Below, piece by piece: positions 8,301 through 16,067 of a stretch of DNA of 27,517 nt (positions within the stretch are counted from its first letter, which is position 1; the number at the start of each line of letters is the position of its first letter). Made by a program: the position numbers and the translations under genes. The stretch lies in contig JASFMY010000093.1 of the NCBI GenBank assembly GCA_050117315.1, forward strand, positions 1-27,517, written 5' to 3'. The stretch is from JANQIV01 sp050117315. Lineage in GTDB: Bacteria; Bacteroidota; Ignavibacteria; Ignavibacteriales; Melioribacteraceae. Below the pieces are notes generated by a model that was given only the letters and a program-made list of their open reading frames with translations, was not told where the DNA came from and did no database searches.

Positions 8301-8503
8301 ATCAAGTATCAAGCTATGAGAATGTAACAATAAAGGTTTATGATATTCTTGGGAACGAAATAAAAACTTTGGTTAATGAGAAAAAATCTCCTGGAACATA
8401 TAATATTGTGTTTAATGCTGAAGGAGTGTCCTCAGGTGTATATTTTTACCGCATGGTTTCAAAATCATTTGTGGAGACTAAAAAGATGCTACTACTCCGT
8501 TAG
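5315..8503 (+). CDS. Large secreted beta-propeller protein with type IX secretion C-terminal domain
   Basis: Start chosen at ATG 5315, because GGAGAG (5306-5311) is spaced correctly for it; an ATG at 5303 would overlap that site. The 1062-residue product opens with a signal peptide (MKTKKLIALLVFFAVFLTAQ). Residues about 40-560 contain repeated LVIVD-like blades such as CYIANNSNGIHIFDVSDVE and LYVANGSDVSVYDVQTPSNP. About 680-910 is an Asp/Gly/Asn-rich stretch with RTX-like GNGGNDKVHL. The last ~85 residues are a sorting domain: NYPNPFNPSTSIEYQV, then VYDILGNEIKTLV, G.Y.I.F.A..L.SGVYFY and K.MLLLR. It should be exported by Sec, moved across the outer membrane by the type IX system and anchored or released at the surface. 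A structural or adhesive role is likely; no catalytic motif is seen. Confidence 0.88.
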   Translation: MKTKKLIALLVFFAVFLTAQTSESVQGDLEDLPTSITESGRTGGWINTAVNDDEENIFVSQSDLIHTVSINGSVEIISSINTLGEAKSMNFENDRVVCCYFNWPETNKNTITTFEVNNETSVESFQYGSISNGIYRLELINGYLYVAENAEFSGASKIYIFDWTAGPNSDNAVGEYNPDNANIYDFTITGSSIFLVGSFNGEDKLVKVNISDKSNPVEEASILIENITTVGYYNGYVYAGCSSNTGNDGLKVLQASDPTTIVKEAFRALIDFDKIIVDGSNIYARDGKNVIVIDISDEIDPVAAGQQTFGDFADSGFEIWGIAAGKIYYTNNGKFGTIDATSVNNILLGPGLISPRVVIDQDIDNGTMVVIDDLGDIFSYGFTEPGEFVLQSTGNINGAQKVFIYNGDCYIANNSNGIHIFDVSDVETQIGHYTSQATAMADFVDLDFGGTVCFAIGGANLEIFHLTQNVAEGNQWPRQPLAQVELSGTAAAVFLDGNNLYVANGSDVSVYDVQTPSNPTLQTTISLDEDAVGLAEDGSSLIVCSIDMNSTYLSAYDNSRFPPVLLKKEQIADTPALSESKSNVMEFEDGLILVIVENRLLTYIYDETNNVFTAGIDYEGENSFENIKTYSSESLSKLSKAANAEAQRKVHIFLGELSYGLKQLKALLEYAKENIIQLIEGYLTIDIFDGGDITVSTDSEGYLTINGIKVLDIDGNFVSASDVLKFHLDNQSNADNAIDITDVNSANFPGPSETADVTVTLSLGNGNETVNAGGDLNTTIRGNGGNDKVHLQLPNSGAIDLEISINLGVDDDLFEVGLIQPSELTKLEQKKNQRLWKNLKTTNAAPDTIADESGIDTLDFSGHQINHNINLDLLGVAQTIDDSGWTVVFNGQFENYYGSSENDVITVKPLDVPRFVDGGENENGDTLIVDSDGLDAVDYGTKITIEGFEPITYSNFSEVIIEDVVTEVKENTSIPTEYGLSQNYPNPFNPSTSIEYQVSSYENVTIKVYDILGNEIKTLVNEKKSPGTYNIVFNAEGVSSGVYFYRMVSKSFVETKKMLLLR

Positions 8504-8668
8504 AGTTAACCAGCCGGAACTTTAGTGTAGGCTGGCTTCGGAGGACAGGTACTACTTCGCTAAAGTTTAGCAACCGTAACGCTACGTTGCTGAAGCCTTT
8601 CCGCCGTAGTTACTTTGGAGGGCAAGCATTGTAGCGTAAGCGACTTTAGTGAAGGTTGGCTACGTAGC
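8504..8668. other. Non-coding hairpin-rich leader to the 3' element
   Basis: Between the stop at 8503 and the conserved 3' element the sequence is built of recurring words such as CTTCGCTAAAGTTTAGCAA and GTAGCGTAAGCGACTTTAGTG that pair with one another. It has the same character as 27038-27212. No open frame with protein character. Confidence 0.4.
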
Positions 8669-8773
8669 AGAGGTACTCTCTCGTTAAAATTTTGGTGCAC
8701 ACACATGTTTTGCTCAAATAACTTTGGGTAACTACTCTCCAAAAGCCTTCAGGAAAATTCTTGAAGGCTTTTT
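8669..8773 (+). ncRNA. Conserved 3'-UTR RNA element, copy 1, ending in a terminator
   Basis: This segment aligns with 15952-16063: a TAAAA.TTTT block, then GTTTTGCTCAAAT, a short variable part, ACTCC/ACTCTCC and AAAGCCTTC. The hairpin GCTCAAA (8712-8718) with TTTGGGT (8723-8729) pairs only with two G-U wobbles, whereas copy 2 pairs by Watson-Crick. This suggests the structure is selected in the plus-strand RNA. A long-range pairing AGAG(G)TA (8669-8675) with TACTCT (8733-8738) corresponds to GGAGTA/TACTCC in copy 2. No known RNA family is recognised. Confidence 0.45.
8741..8773 (+). terminator. Rho-independent terminator after the T9SS-tail gene
   Basis: A perfect 11-bp stem, AAAAGCCTTCA (8741-8751) with TGAAGGCTTTT (8762-8772), has a 10-base loop and flanking A and T runs. 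It can work in both directions and lies between convergent genes. Confidence 0.85.
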
Positions 8774-8805
8774 AGTTATAAAAGGTTCTAAAAATATATT
8801 TTGTT

Positions 8806-10620
8806 CTATTCCGTAAATTGTCTTTTGTGAAGCTCTTCAATTGAATTAAGAATAAAATTTATCTTTTCAATTTTTTCTGTTGGATATGTTTCATCAGGTT
8901 TTAACTTCAAAGCATTTTCATAAAATTCTTTTGCATCGGCATAATCTTTATTTTTCAAACATTCATTGCCTTTCATGATGTTTGTAAAATAATCCGTTTC
9001 AACTTCTTCCCGGACAGTGAATTGTTGAATATTTTTTCCGTCAATCTCGGCAATTAGTTTCCTGAATTCTTCAGGGTATCCGACTCTTATGGGTTTTCCG
9101 TATTCGTTTTTTACAACACCGTCCATATATTTCATATTCAAGAATTCGAAAAACTTTTTCCATGTATTATAAACATTTGTCCCGGCATTTATTGAATACT
9201 CCGTTAAATATTGGATTGCTTCTCCCTTTGATTTCTTCAATAACGATAAAGCCGTGTTCTCAATAGTTTCTTGATTTACCAGGAATTCCCCCTCAAGTTC
9301 GTTCTGCTTTCTTTGTAAATCTTCAATTGCTAATGAATATCGTGGATAAACAAAATTTGAAACGGCATTAAATACCCAGAAAGCGGATTCCCAAGAAAAC
9401 TCTTGCAACGACGCTAACCCGGGTTTATAGTTTTGCGGAATGTCTGTAATTGAAGCATACATTGGCGTATAAACCGTCATATAAGTATCATCAAAACCGA
9501 ACCAGAGGACACCCCCGATTCCGTCGGGCAAATGTGATCGCGACTGTGATACAAAAGAAAACCCGGTTTGATAAGTTGAGATCGGTCTTTCGTTGAAGTA
9601 TTCTTGTCCGTCAGCTTCCCAGGTTAACGGGCTGCACCTGTAAGGCATTCCGTAAGCACCTGCTGCAACACCTTTTGTCATATCGAGTTCTGTACCTTCA
9701 AAGTGATCTCTCATTAAATGCATTACATCGTGCACTGAAATTTTTTCATCCGGTTTAATCCACAGAGGCATTCTTTCGGTTGATTCACCTTTTATGTAGC
9801 TGATATATTTATCTGTCTGTTTGTTGATCCTTCTGAACATTGACCAAACACGAGCATCGCAGTAGCGGATACCGCCGAAGTCAAGCGGATTATATGCCGA
9901 AGCAAAATTGAATTCTTCATCTTTCCCGTTGAAGTATCCTTTTCCACGCGCAAAAGAAATTACGTCTTTTGCATAAATACAGTTTTCCGGATCATCAAGC
10001 GGGAAGTTTGTAATTCTTGCTTGGTTTGCATGACCGCTCACGTAACCGTCGGGAATTCTGCGCGCAACCCAAACAACCCCTTTAACGCCTTCGCCTTTGC
10101 CAATCAGTTCCATTATCCATGCTTCGTTTTTATCTGCAATTGAAAATGATTCGCCGGAGCTGTAATAACCGTACTCTTCTACAAGGTTTGTCATAATCTT
10201 AATAGCTTCACGGGCTGTTTTAGCACGCTGCAGGGCAATAAACATTAAACTGCCGTAGTCAATAATTCCTTGTTTATTTCGTAATTCTTTTCTGCCGCTA
10301 AAAGTTGTTTCGCCTATTACAACCTGGTGTTCATTCATATTTCCGATTACGTTGTAAGTAACTTCCGCTTGAGGTATTTTTCCTAAATATTTTCCCGTAT
10401 CCCATTCGTAAACTTTAAGCATAGTGCCCTTGGGATAAACAGCCGGTTTAAAGTGATATAATTTTCCGTACATGTTATAAGAATCGGCAGAATATGTTAC
10501 CATAACCGAACCGTCGGTACTGGCACCTTTTGTTACAATTAAATTTGTGCATGCATGAATTGAGGTATTAAGAATAATTAGAATAATGATTAAACAGGAG
10601 ATTAGTGATTTGGTTTTCAT
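8806..10620 (-). CDS. C69-family peptidase (dipeptidase/acid ceramidase-like N-terminal nucleophile hydrolase)
   Basis: Predicted secreted N-terminal-nucleophile peptidase of 604 residues. I start at ATG 10620 because MKTKSLISCLIIILIILNTS is a clear signal peptide; the upstream extension in the same frame is not protein-like, and AGG lies 7 bases before this ATG. Cleavage after Ala23 would expose Cys24 in CTNLIVTKGAS, the expected catalytic nucleophile of family C69. Further family features are STDGSVMVTYSADSY, the VIGETTFSGR block and the DARVWSMFRRINKQ region. Near the C-terminus, KGNECLKNKDYADAKEFYENALKLKPDE is one TPR unit, unusual for the family. It probably cleaves dipeptides or small amide substrates in the periplasm. 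It stands alone between non-coding stretches and converges on the T9SS-tail gene. Confidence 0.88.
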   Translation of the reverse strand: MKTKSLISCLIIILIILNTSIHACTNLIVTKGASTDGSVMVTYSADSYNMYGKLYHFKPAVYPKGTMLKVYEWDTGKYLGKIPQAEVTYNVIGNMNEHQVVIGETTFSGRKELRNKQGIIDYGSLMFIALQRAKTAREAIKIMTNLVEEYGYYSSGESFSIADKNEAWIMELIGKGEGVKGVVWVARRIPDGYVSGHANQARITNFPLDDPENCIYAKDVISFARGKGYFNGKDEEFNFASAYNPLDFGGIRYCDARVWSMFRRINKQTDKYISYIKGESTERMPLWIKPDEKISVHDVMHLMRDHFEGTELDMTKGVAAGAYGMPYRCSPLTWEADGQEYFNERPISTYQTGFSFVSQSRSHLPDGIGGVLWFGFDDTYMTVYTPMYASITDIPQNYKPGLASLQEFSWESAFWVFNAVSNFVYPRYSLAIEDLQRKQNELEGEFLVNQETIENTALSLLKKSKGEAIQYLTEYSINAGTNVYNTWKKFFEFLNMKYMDGVVKNEYGKPIRVGYPEEFRKLIAEIDGKNIQQFTVREEVETDYFTNIMKGNECLKNKDYADAKEFYENALKLKPDETYPTEKIEKINFILNSIEELHKRQFTE

Positions 10621-11138
10621 TTTTAACCTAGAATTAGTTGTGAAACAGAGAATTAAAAATAATAATTCGAGACCCTCGAATCCATATAAATTGTGTAGTA
10701 ATTTTATTAAGAGCAAATGTGCTGTTTTTGTTTGTAGGTCAAACCCGGAATATTTCACGTTTTACCTGTAATCTTCCAATGTCCCGATGAGTCCTTCCTC
10801 CATTCCGATGACCCTTTCCGGCATTCCGATAACTCGCTCCGGGACAGGTGTTATCAAAACTCTTTATATATCTATAATTATTGACTGTAATGATTGCGTC
10901 TATTTCAAGTGGCAGTTTTTAAAATATGCATTAAATTAAATGCTAATGATTCCCTATTTGATCTACAATATCCGACAGTAAATTTTATCAACTAAATAAT
11001 ATTTGATTTGAATTACAGTTGATAGAAAAAAAATGTATTTCTTTCGCAGGGTTCGTCCTGTTTTGTCGTCCTATCTTAAAAATACGGCTGATAAATTTTC
11101 AACTAATGAATAAATACTAAAAGATTACAAGGCAAAAA
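10621..11138. other. Divergent intergenic region
   Basis: 518 bases between the C69 peptidase and exporter operon, which diverge. Apart from the 21-bp triplicate (10784-10846) and a short inverted repeat GCATTAAATTAAATGC (10927-10942), it is AT-rich. It must hold both promoters, but I cannot place them with confidence. Confidence 0.5.
10784..10846. repeat. Three tandem 21-bp units
   Basis: Units begin CCGATGAGTCC (10784), CCGATGACCC (10805) and CCGATAACTC (10826), exactly 21 bp apart, and each ends in a TCC.(G/C)CA-like block. The period is a multiple of three. On the minus strand it reads as a heptad repeat (ERVIGMP-ERVIGME-EGLIGTL) ending at a stop after EDYR, but no good start precedes it. 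It is clearly more GC-rich than the surroundings. Confidence 0.6.
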
Positions 11139-12407
11139 ATGAAAAAGAAATATTTGTATTACGGAGGAATCATTATAGCAATCGCTGTTGCTGCATATGT
11201 TTTTATTGATGGAAGCGAAAGCGCTGAACAGGGATATTCCTTTTCGGAAATTACCAAAGGAGACGTTCACGTTACAATAACAAGTACAGGCACACTGGAG
11301 GCAATGTCTACGGTAGAAGTGGGAACCCAGGTATCCGGTAAAATTTCCCAGATATTTGTAGACTTTAACGACCAGGTAAGGAAAGGACAACTTCTCGCAA
11401 TTCTTGATACAGTTACTTTGGCAGCCCAGGTTGAAGATGCACAGGCAAACCTCGATAAGGCACAAGCCCAATACAACCAGGCTGTGGCTGTTCATAAAAG
11501 AAATCAAAAACTTTATGATAAAAAATTTATTTCGGAACTTGATTTTATTAGCTCTGAAACAGATGTTGAAGCTGCAAAAGCTTCCCTGAAATCCTCTGAA
11601 TCTTCGCTTGAAAAGGCAAAGCAAAACCTTGAATACGCTTACATATATTCCCCTATATCGGGAACGATTATGGACAGAGCCGTTGAAGAAGGACAAACAG
11701 TTGCAGCCAGCTATTCTACTCCCACACTTTTTACAATAGTAAATGATTTAACCTCAATGAGAATACTGGCAAGTGTTGATGAAAGCGATATAGGTTCAAT
11801 AGTTGAAGGGCAGAAAGTAGAATTTACGGTACAGGCCTATTCCGATAAAACGTTTGAAGGTTCTGTTACTCAAATTCGTCTGATGCCTACAACTTCGTCC
11901 AATGTTGTTAACTACACAGTGGTAATCCTTGCAGATAATAAAGAGAATTTTCTTTTACCCGGAATGACAGCCACGGTTGATTTTTTTGTTAACAGTAGTG
12001 AAAATGTACTGCTTGTTCCCAACACGGCGTTGAGATTCAGTGCTACTGAAGCTATGATTGCCGAGGCAATGAAGAATATGGAAGAAGACAGGGAGAATAT
12101 GCCCGGCAGCCTTAGAGGAAGAAGACCTACCCCGGAGGCCGCTGCTGAAAAATCAAAAAGCATCCGTGAAATCTGGTATGTGGATAGTAACAGTAAATTA
12201 AGAATGACCCCGGTAGAAACGGGAATAACGGACGGGAAGAATACTGAAATAATAAAAGGAAGAAATTTAAAAGAAGGAATGAAAGTCATTACAGGTGTAT
12301 TGGAAAGTGATTCGGAATCTTCCTCAACTTCTACAACAAATGCTTTAACCGGTCAAGGTTCAAGACGAAGAATGGGAGGCGGACCGCCGCCGCCCAGAGG
12401 TTTTTAA
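11139..12407 (+). CDS. MacA/HlyD-type periplasmic adaptor subunit
   Basis: Membrane-fusion protein of 422 residues linking an inner-membrane ABC transporter to an outer-membrane channel. Residues 8-22 form the N-terminal membrane anchor. The first lipoyl half (about 55-92) contains GTQVSGKISQIFVDFNDQVRKGQLLA. A coiled-coil hairpin (about 93-165) has Ala/Gln/Lys-rich heptads. The second lipoyl half has YIYSPISGTIMDRAVEEGQTVAA. A beta-barrel domain with LLPGMTATVDF follows. An insertion rich in Met/Glu/Arg (about 300-340) and a low-complexity tail, GGGPPPPRGF, are individual to this protein. AAGG precedes the ATG. First gene of a four-gene operon; the set matches MacAB-TolC type pumps, which export macrolides, peptides, lipids or siderophores. 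The substrate is unknown. Confidence 0.92.
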   Translation: MKKKYLYYGGIIIAIAVAAYVFIDGSESAEQGYSFSEITKGDVHVTITSTGTLEAMSTVEVGTQVSGKISQIFVDFNDQVRKGQLLAILDTVTLAAQVEDAQANLDKAQAQYNQAVAVHKRNQKLYDKKFISELDFISSETDVEAAKASLKSSESSLEKAKQNLEYAYIYSPISGTIMDRAVEEGQTVAASYSTPTLFTIVNDLTSMRILASVDESDIGSIVEGQKVEFTVQAYSDKTFEGSVTQIRLMPTTSSNVVNYTVVILADNKENFLLPGMTATVDFFVNSSENVLLVPNTALRFSATEAMIAEAMKNMEEDRENMPGSLRGRRPTPEAAAEKSKSIREIWYVDSNSKLRMTPVETGITDGKNTEIIKGRNLKEGMKVITGVLESDSESSSTSTTNALTGQGSRRRMGGGPPPPRGF

Positions 12408-12485
12408 TATGGTACATTTTAACGTGCGCCGGGAAAAAGTAATTATAATTATTGGTAGCGATGTTTTATTACATGGAGAAAAATC

Positions 12486-13241
12486 TTGGTAACTAATATT
12501 ATTAAAACAACAGGGTTAACTAAAATTTACAAAGTGGGTGAAATAGAAGTTCCTGCTTTAATGGATGTTGATTTAACAATAGAACAAAAGGAGTTTGTAG
12601 CTATCATGGGCGCTTCAGGTTCAGGTAAATCAACACTAATGAACTTGATTGGGTGTTTAGATATGCCTACATCCGGTGATTATTACCTTGACGGGAACAA
12701 CACAAGTAAGTTTACTAAAAACGAATACGCAAAAATTAGAAATGAAAAAATCGGTTTTGTATTCCAGGGGTTTAATTTACTGCCGCGTACAACTGCCCTG
12801 GAGAATGTTGAACTGCCTTTAATGTATGACAGGTCTGGAAGAATTGAAAATCACAGGAAAAAAGCAATTGAAGCGTTGGAAAGGGTTGGGCTTGCGGATA
12901 GGATGGATCACATACCCAGCCAATTATCCGGGGGGCAGCAGCAAAGGGTCGCTATTGCCCGCGCTCTTGTTAACGAACCGTCATTGATTTTAGCCGACGA
13001 ACCCACCGGGAACCTGGACAGTAAAACTTCCATAGAAGTTTTCGACCTCTTCCAAAAATTAAACGAGGAAGGAATCACCATAGTGATGGTTACACATGAA
13101 AGGGATTTCGCATTGTTTGCAAAAAGGATAGTTGAAATGCGCGACGGCAGAATAATAAAAGATATTTTTATACAGAACCGTTTAAATGCAGGCGAAGAAT
13201 TGCTAAAAGTGGCGGCAGAAGTAAGTAGCACGGATTATTAG
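12486..13241 (+). CDS. MacB/LolD-type ABC transporter ATP-binding protein
   Basis: ATPase of 251 residues. The start is TTG 12486: GGAGA (12475-12479) sits six bases before it, and the ATG at 12474 is closed by a stop after seven codons. Walker A GASGSGKST is at 42-50, Q-loop FVFQGFNLLPRTT at 91-103, signature LSGGQQQR at 147-154, Walker B LILADE at 167-172 and H-loop His204. This is the MacB/LolD/FtsE subfamily, which works with FtsX-like permeases rather than moving substrate through a membrane pore. About 20 extra residues follow the fold. The 78-base gap after the adaptor gene and the short gap to the permease gene fit one operon. Confidence 0.95.
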   Translation: MVTNIIKTTGLTKIYKVGEIEVPALMDVDLTIEQKEFVAIMGASGSGKSTLMNLIGCLDMPTSGDYYLDGNNTSKFTKNEYAKIRNEKIGFVFQGFNLLPRTTALENVELPLMYDRSGRIENHRKKAIEALERVGLADRMDHIPSQLSGGQQQRVAIARALVNEPSLILADEPTGNLDSKTSIEVFDLFQKLNEEGITIVMVTHERDFALFAKRIVEMRDGRIIKDIFIQNRLNAGEELLKVAAEVSSTDY

Positions 13242-13314
13242 TCTGTGCTTGAATTAATAGTAGAAAAAATTCCCCGTTGTGCCTACGGGTATACGGGAAA
13301 GTAGGAAGAAAATA

Positions 13315-14532
13315 ATGCAGGCAAAAACAATATTAAAAGTAGCAGTAAAAAGTATAATGAAAGCGAGAATGCGAAGCTTGCTTACTGCGCTTGGAATTAT
13401 CATAGGCGTGTCGGCTGTAGTGGTTATGGTAGCTATAGGAGACGGCGCCCAAATGCTGGTGACGGAGCAGATCGCTTCTCTCGGTTCAAATTTAATTATC
13501 ATTACTCCGGGGTCATCCAACACCGGGGGAATACGCGGCGGAGCCGGATCGTTTAACAGGTTCACTCTTGATGATGTTGAAACAATAAAAAACCTGGCTA
13601 CACTTATAACCGGTGTAACACCTATTGTACAGTCGGGCGGACAAGTAATAGGCGGAGTTGGAAACTGGTTCACCCAAATTCAGGGCGTTTCGCCGGACTA
13701 TCTTGATATACGTTCCTGGGAACTTGAAAGCGGAGAGTTCTTTACGGAACGGGATGTATTGACGCGTGCCAAGGTATGCGTACTCGGCTCCGAAGTTGCA
13801 GAAAATCTTTTCCCGAACGAAGACGCCGTTGGAGAACAGGTAAGGGTAAGAAACGTTCCTTTTAAAGTAATCGGGGTGCTTAAAGAAAAAGGGCAAACTG
13901 GTGTAGGAACAAGCAATGATGATATAATTTTAGCTCCGTCCAAAACGGTACTTGACCGTCTTTCAGGCGGACGGTTTATCAGTTCCATTCAGGCAAGTGC
14001 TATATCAAGTTCATATAACGAAGCGGCTCAAGCAGAATTGAAAAGTATTATGAGAGAAGCACACAATCTTTCGGAAGGTGAAGAAGATGATTTCACAATT
14101 AAAGATCAATCGGACCTGGCGGAAACAGCAACGGAAACTTCAAGAATATTAACAATACTTCTTGCATCGGTAGCGGGCGTTTCACTTGTTGTAGGCGGTA
14201 TAGGAATTATGAATATCATGCTTGTATCGGTAACGGAAAGAACAAGGGAAATAGGAATCCGTTTGTCCGTAGGCGCCAGGGCATCAGATATATTGATTCA
14301 GTTTTTAACCGAAGCAATTGTTTTAAGTTTAACAGGCGGAACAATAGGCGTATTGCTTTCTTTCTTGATTGCTTATGTACTTAATAATTATACGGATCAG
14401 ACTGCTTATATTCAGCCGATAGTTATAGTAATAGCATTCGGATTTGCAGCGGCAATAGGCGTGTTTTTCGGGTTTTATCCCGCGAGAAAGGCCGCCGGAT
14501 TAAACCCGATAGATGCATTACGATATGAATAA
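13315..14532 (+). CDS. MacB-type ABC transporter permease (FtsX/MacB_PCD)
   Basis: Permease of 405 residues from ATG 13315, supported by GGAAG (13302-13306); a GTG at 13279 would add 12 residues. The first membrane helix contains LLTALGIIIGVSAVVVMVAIGDGA. A large periplasmic MacB core domain (about 45-260) follows, with the typical ITPG, VSPDYLDIRSWELESGEFF and VLGSEVAENLF motifs. Three C-terminal membrane helices carry the FtsX signature MLVSVTERTREIGIRLSVGA, and the protein ends GLNPIDALRYE. The ATPase is a separate gene here, so two half-proteins equal one MacB. Together with the adaptor and outer-membrane channel it should work as a mechanotransmission pump acting on periplasmic substrates. 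Confidence 0.94.
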   Translation: MQAKTILKVAVKSIMKARMRSLLTALGIIIGVSAVVVMVAIGDGAQMLVTEQIASLGSNLIIITPGSSNTGGIRGGAGSFNRFTLDDVETIKNLATLITGVTPIVQSGGQVIGGVGNWFTQIQGVSPDYLDIRSWELESGEFFTERDVLTRAKVCVLGSEVAENLFPNEDAVGEQVRVRNVPFKVIGVLKEKGQTGVGTSNDDIILAPSKTVLDRLSGGRFISSIQASAISSSYNEAAQAELKSIMREAHNLSEGEEDDFTIKDQSDLAETATETSRILTILLASVAGVSLVVGGIGIMNIMLVSVTERTREIGIRLSVGARASDILIQFLTEAIVLSLTGGTIGVLLSFLIAYVLNNYTDQTAYIQPIVIVIAFGFAAAIGVFFGFYPARKAAGLNPIDALRYE

Positions 14533-14559
14533 ATTTTTATATTATACAGAGAATGGCAT

Positions 14560-15891
14560 ATGAGAAACTTAATAATAGCAACTTATTGCATAATCATGTT
14601 TGTGTTTTCAACAAACATTTATGCACAAAGAAAAATAACGCTGGATGAAGCTGTTTCAATTGCTTTAAACCAGAACACAGATATTCTTAAATCTCAAAAT
14701 TCACTTAACACATATAAGGCAGGGATAAAATCTGCTTACGGTAATTTTTTACCGACTTTAAGTGTAAGCAGCGGATGGAGCTGGCAAAGAACAAGTGACG
14801 ACGGCGGAACTCAAATTGATTATTTCGGAGAAGAAGAGGAAATAGAAGCATCGGAAACCGACAGCAGGAGCTATTCTCTTTCGGCAGGCGGCAACGTTAC
14901 ATTGTTCGACGGACTTTCTAGTTTTGCCAACCTTAACCAAAAAGAGAATGAATACGAAGCAGCCAAACTTGACCTGGATAAACTGAGGCAGGATATAATT
15001 TATCAAACGGCAGATTATTTTTTCACGGTGATGAGCTACAATAAACTCCTGGAATACCAGGAAGAAAATTACGAGTATAATACCGTTCTGCTTGAACAAA
15101 TGGAAGAGATGAAGAACTTAAATATGATTTCTATTGCGGACTTTTATTCCCAGGAAGTTCAAACGGCTAATGCGGAATTATCTCTGCTCGAAGCAAAGGC
15201 CAATTTTGAAAAAGCAAAAATTACTTTTCTAAACTATCTGTCTCTAGATATAAGCGAAGATTATGTTTTTGATTTAACTGAAGAAGAAAAACAATATACC
15301 CAGTTCTCCAATGAGTCTTTCAATGAACTTTATGAGATGGCTTTAGCCAACCGTAAAGATTATCAAAGCAAAAAAATTGAACTTGAAAATGCGGAAAATG
15401 ATTTAACATCGGCACGCTCCGGTTACTTCCCGACTTTAAGCGGTAGTTACCGTTTATCTACAAGTGCTGTTAGTCCGGGTGAGCTTTTAAACAGGCGCGT
15501 TTATAGTATCGGGCTTTCATTAAGTATGCCTATTTTTTCCGGGTGGTCGACAGATTATTCCGTTGAAACCGCACATGTTGGGATACAAAATACAAATGAA
15601 GAACTGTTGGATTTAGAAAGAACAATAAAGAGCGAAGTAATGAACGTTATGCTCGATCTTCAAACTGCAAAGAAGCAGGTTGAAGTTACTGAAAAAGCTA
15701 TTAAGTCTGCCGAAGAAAGCTGGAAGATTAAAAAAGAAAGCTATGAGATCGGCAAAGTAACCTATATAGATTTGCAGCTTTCTTACAGCGACTTAGTCAG
15801 CGCTCAAAATAATAATATACAAGCCAAATACAGTTATTATACAACTAATTACGAGTTGATGAATATTATCGGAAAACTAACGCATAACTAA
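14560..15891 (+). CDS. TolC-family outer-membrane efflux protein
   Basis: Outer-membrane channel of 443 residues with a signal peptide (residues 1-22, ending IYA). Two OEP repeats follow. The first opens with ITLDEAVSIALNQNTDILKSQNSLN and the second with SFNELYEMALANRKDYQSKKIELENAENDL. Each contains a long helical hairpin (for example DLDKLRQDIIYQTADYFF) and beta-strand segments such as PTLSVSSGWSWQ and PTLSGSYRLSTS. It lacks the C-terminal extension of enteric TolC. The gene begins 27 bases after the permease stop and ends the exporter operon, completing the adaptor-ATPase-permease-channel set. It is followed by the conserved 3' element and terminator. Confidence 0.94.
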   Translation: MRNLIIATYCIIMFVFSTNIYAQRKITLDEAVSIALNQNTDILKSQNSLNTYKAGIKSAYGNFLPTLSVSSGWSWQRTSDDGGTQIDYFGEEEEIEASETDSRSYSLSAGGNVTLFDGLSSFANLNQKENEYEAAKLDLDKLRQDIIYQTADYFFTVMSYNKLLEYQEENYEYNTVLLEQMEEMKNLNMISIADFYSQEVQTANAELSLLEAKANFEKAKITFLNYLSLDISEDYVFDLTEEEKQYTQFSNESFNELYEMALANRKDYQSKKIELENAENDLTSARSGYFPTLSGSYRLSTSAVSPGELLNRRVYSIGLSLSMPIFSGWSTDYSVETAHVGIQNTNEELLDLERTIKSEVMNVMLDLQTAKKQVEVTEKAIKSAEESWKIKKESYEIGKVTYIDLQLSYSDLVSAQNNNIQAKYSYYTTNYELMNIIGKLTHN

Positions 15892-15951
15892 TATTATGGT
15901 TTATGGAGAAGCGTGCAGAGTAATGTTTAAAAAAACACAATAAAGCTCCGG

Positions 15952-16063
15952 GGAGTAAGTTATCCCGCGTAAAAATTTTTGCATATAAGTTTTGCTCAAA
16001 TGACCTTTGAGCCTTACTCCTGAAAAAGCCTTCTTGAAATATATTTCTTGGAGGCTTTTTTTT
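15952..16063 (+). ncRNA. Conserved 3'-UTR RNA element, copy 2, ending in a terminator
   Basis: Homologous to 8669-8773. A long-range stem GGAGTAAG (15952-15959) with CTTACTCC (16013-16020) encloses a hairpin GCTCAAA (15994-16000) with TTTGAGC (16006-16012). This is followed directly by the terminator stem AAAAAGCCTTC with GGAGGCTTTTT. The invariant part is TTTTGCTCAAAT and the final terminator. It lies 60 bases after the TolC-family gene. It may be a terminator-associated RNA, a processed small RNA or a dispersed repeat. Confidence 0.45.
16023..16063 (+). terminator. Rho-independent terminator after the exporter operon
   Basis: AAAAAGCCTTC (16023-16033) pairs with GGAGGCTTTTT (16050-16060) with one G-U pair. 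The stem is extended by an inner GAAAT/ATTTC helix and followed by T residues. It is A-rich on the other side and can also end the convergent minus-strand operon. Confidence 0.85.
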
Positions 16064-16067
16064 ATTT

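Noticed and set aside
8504..8740. Riboswitch
   Set aside because: Located downstream, not upstream, of a gene, and no known aptamer consensus recognised; described instead as a 3' element.
11103..11696. 197-codon minus-strand open frame opposite the adaptor gene
   Set aside because: Cys/Phe-rich antisense shadow of a clear MacA-type gene.
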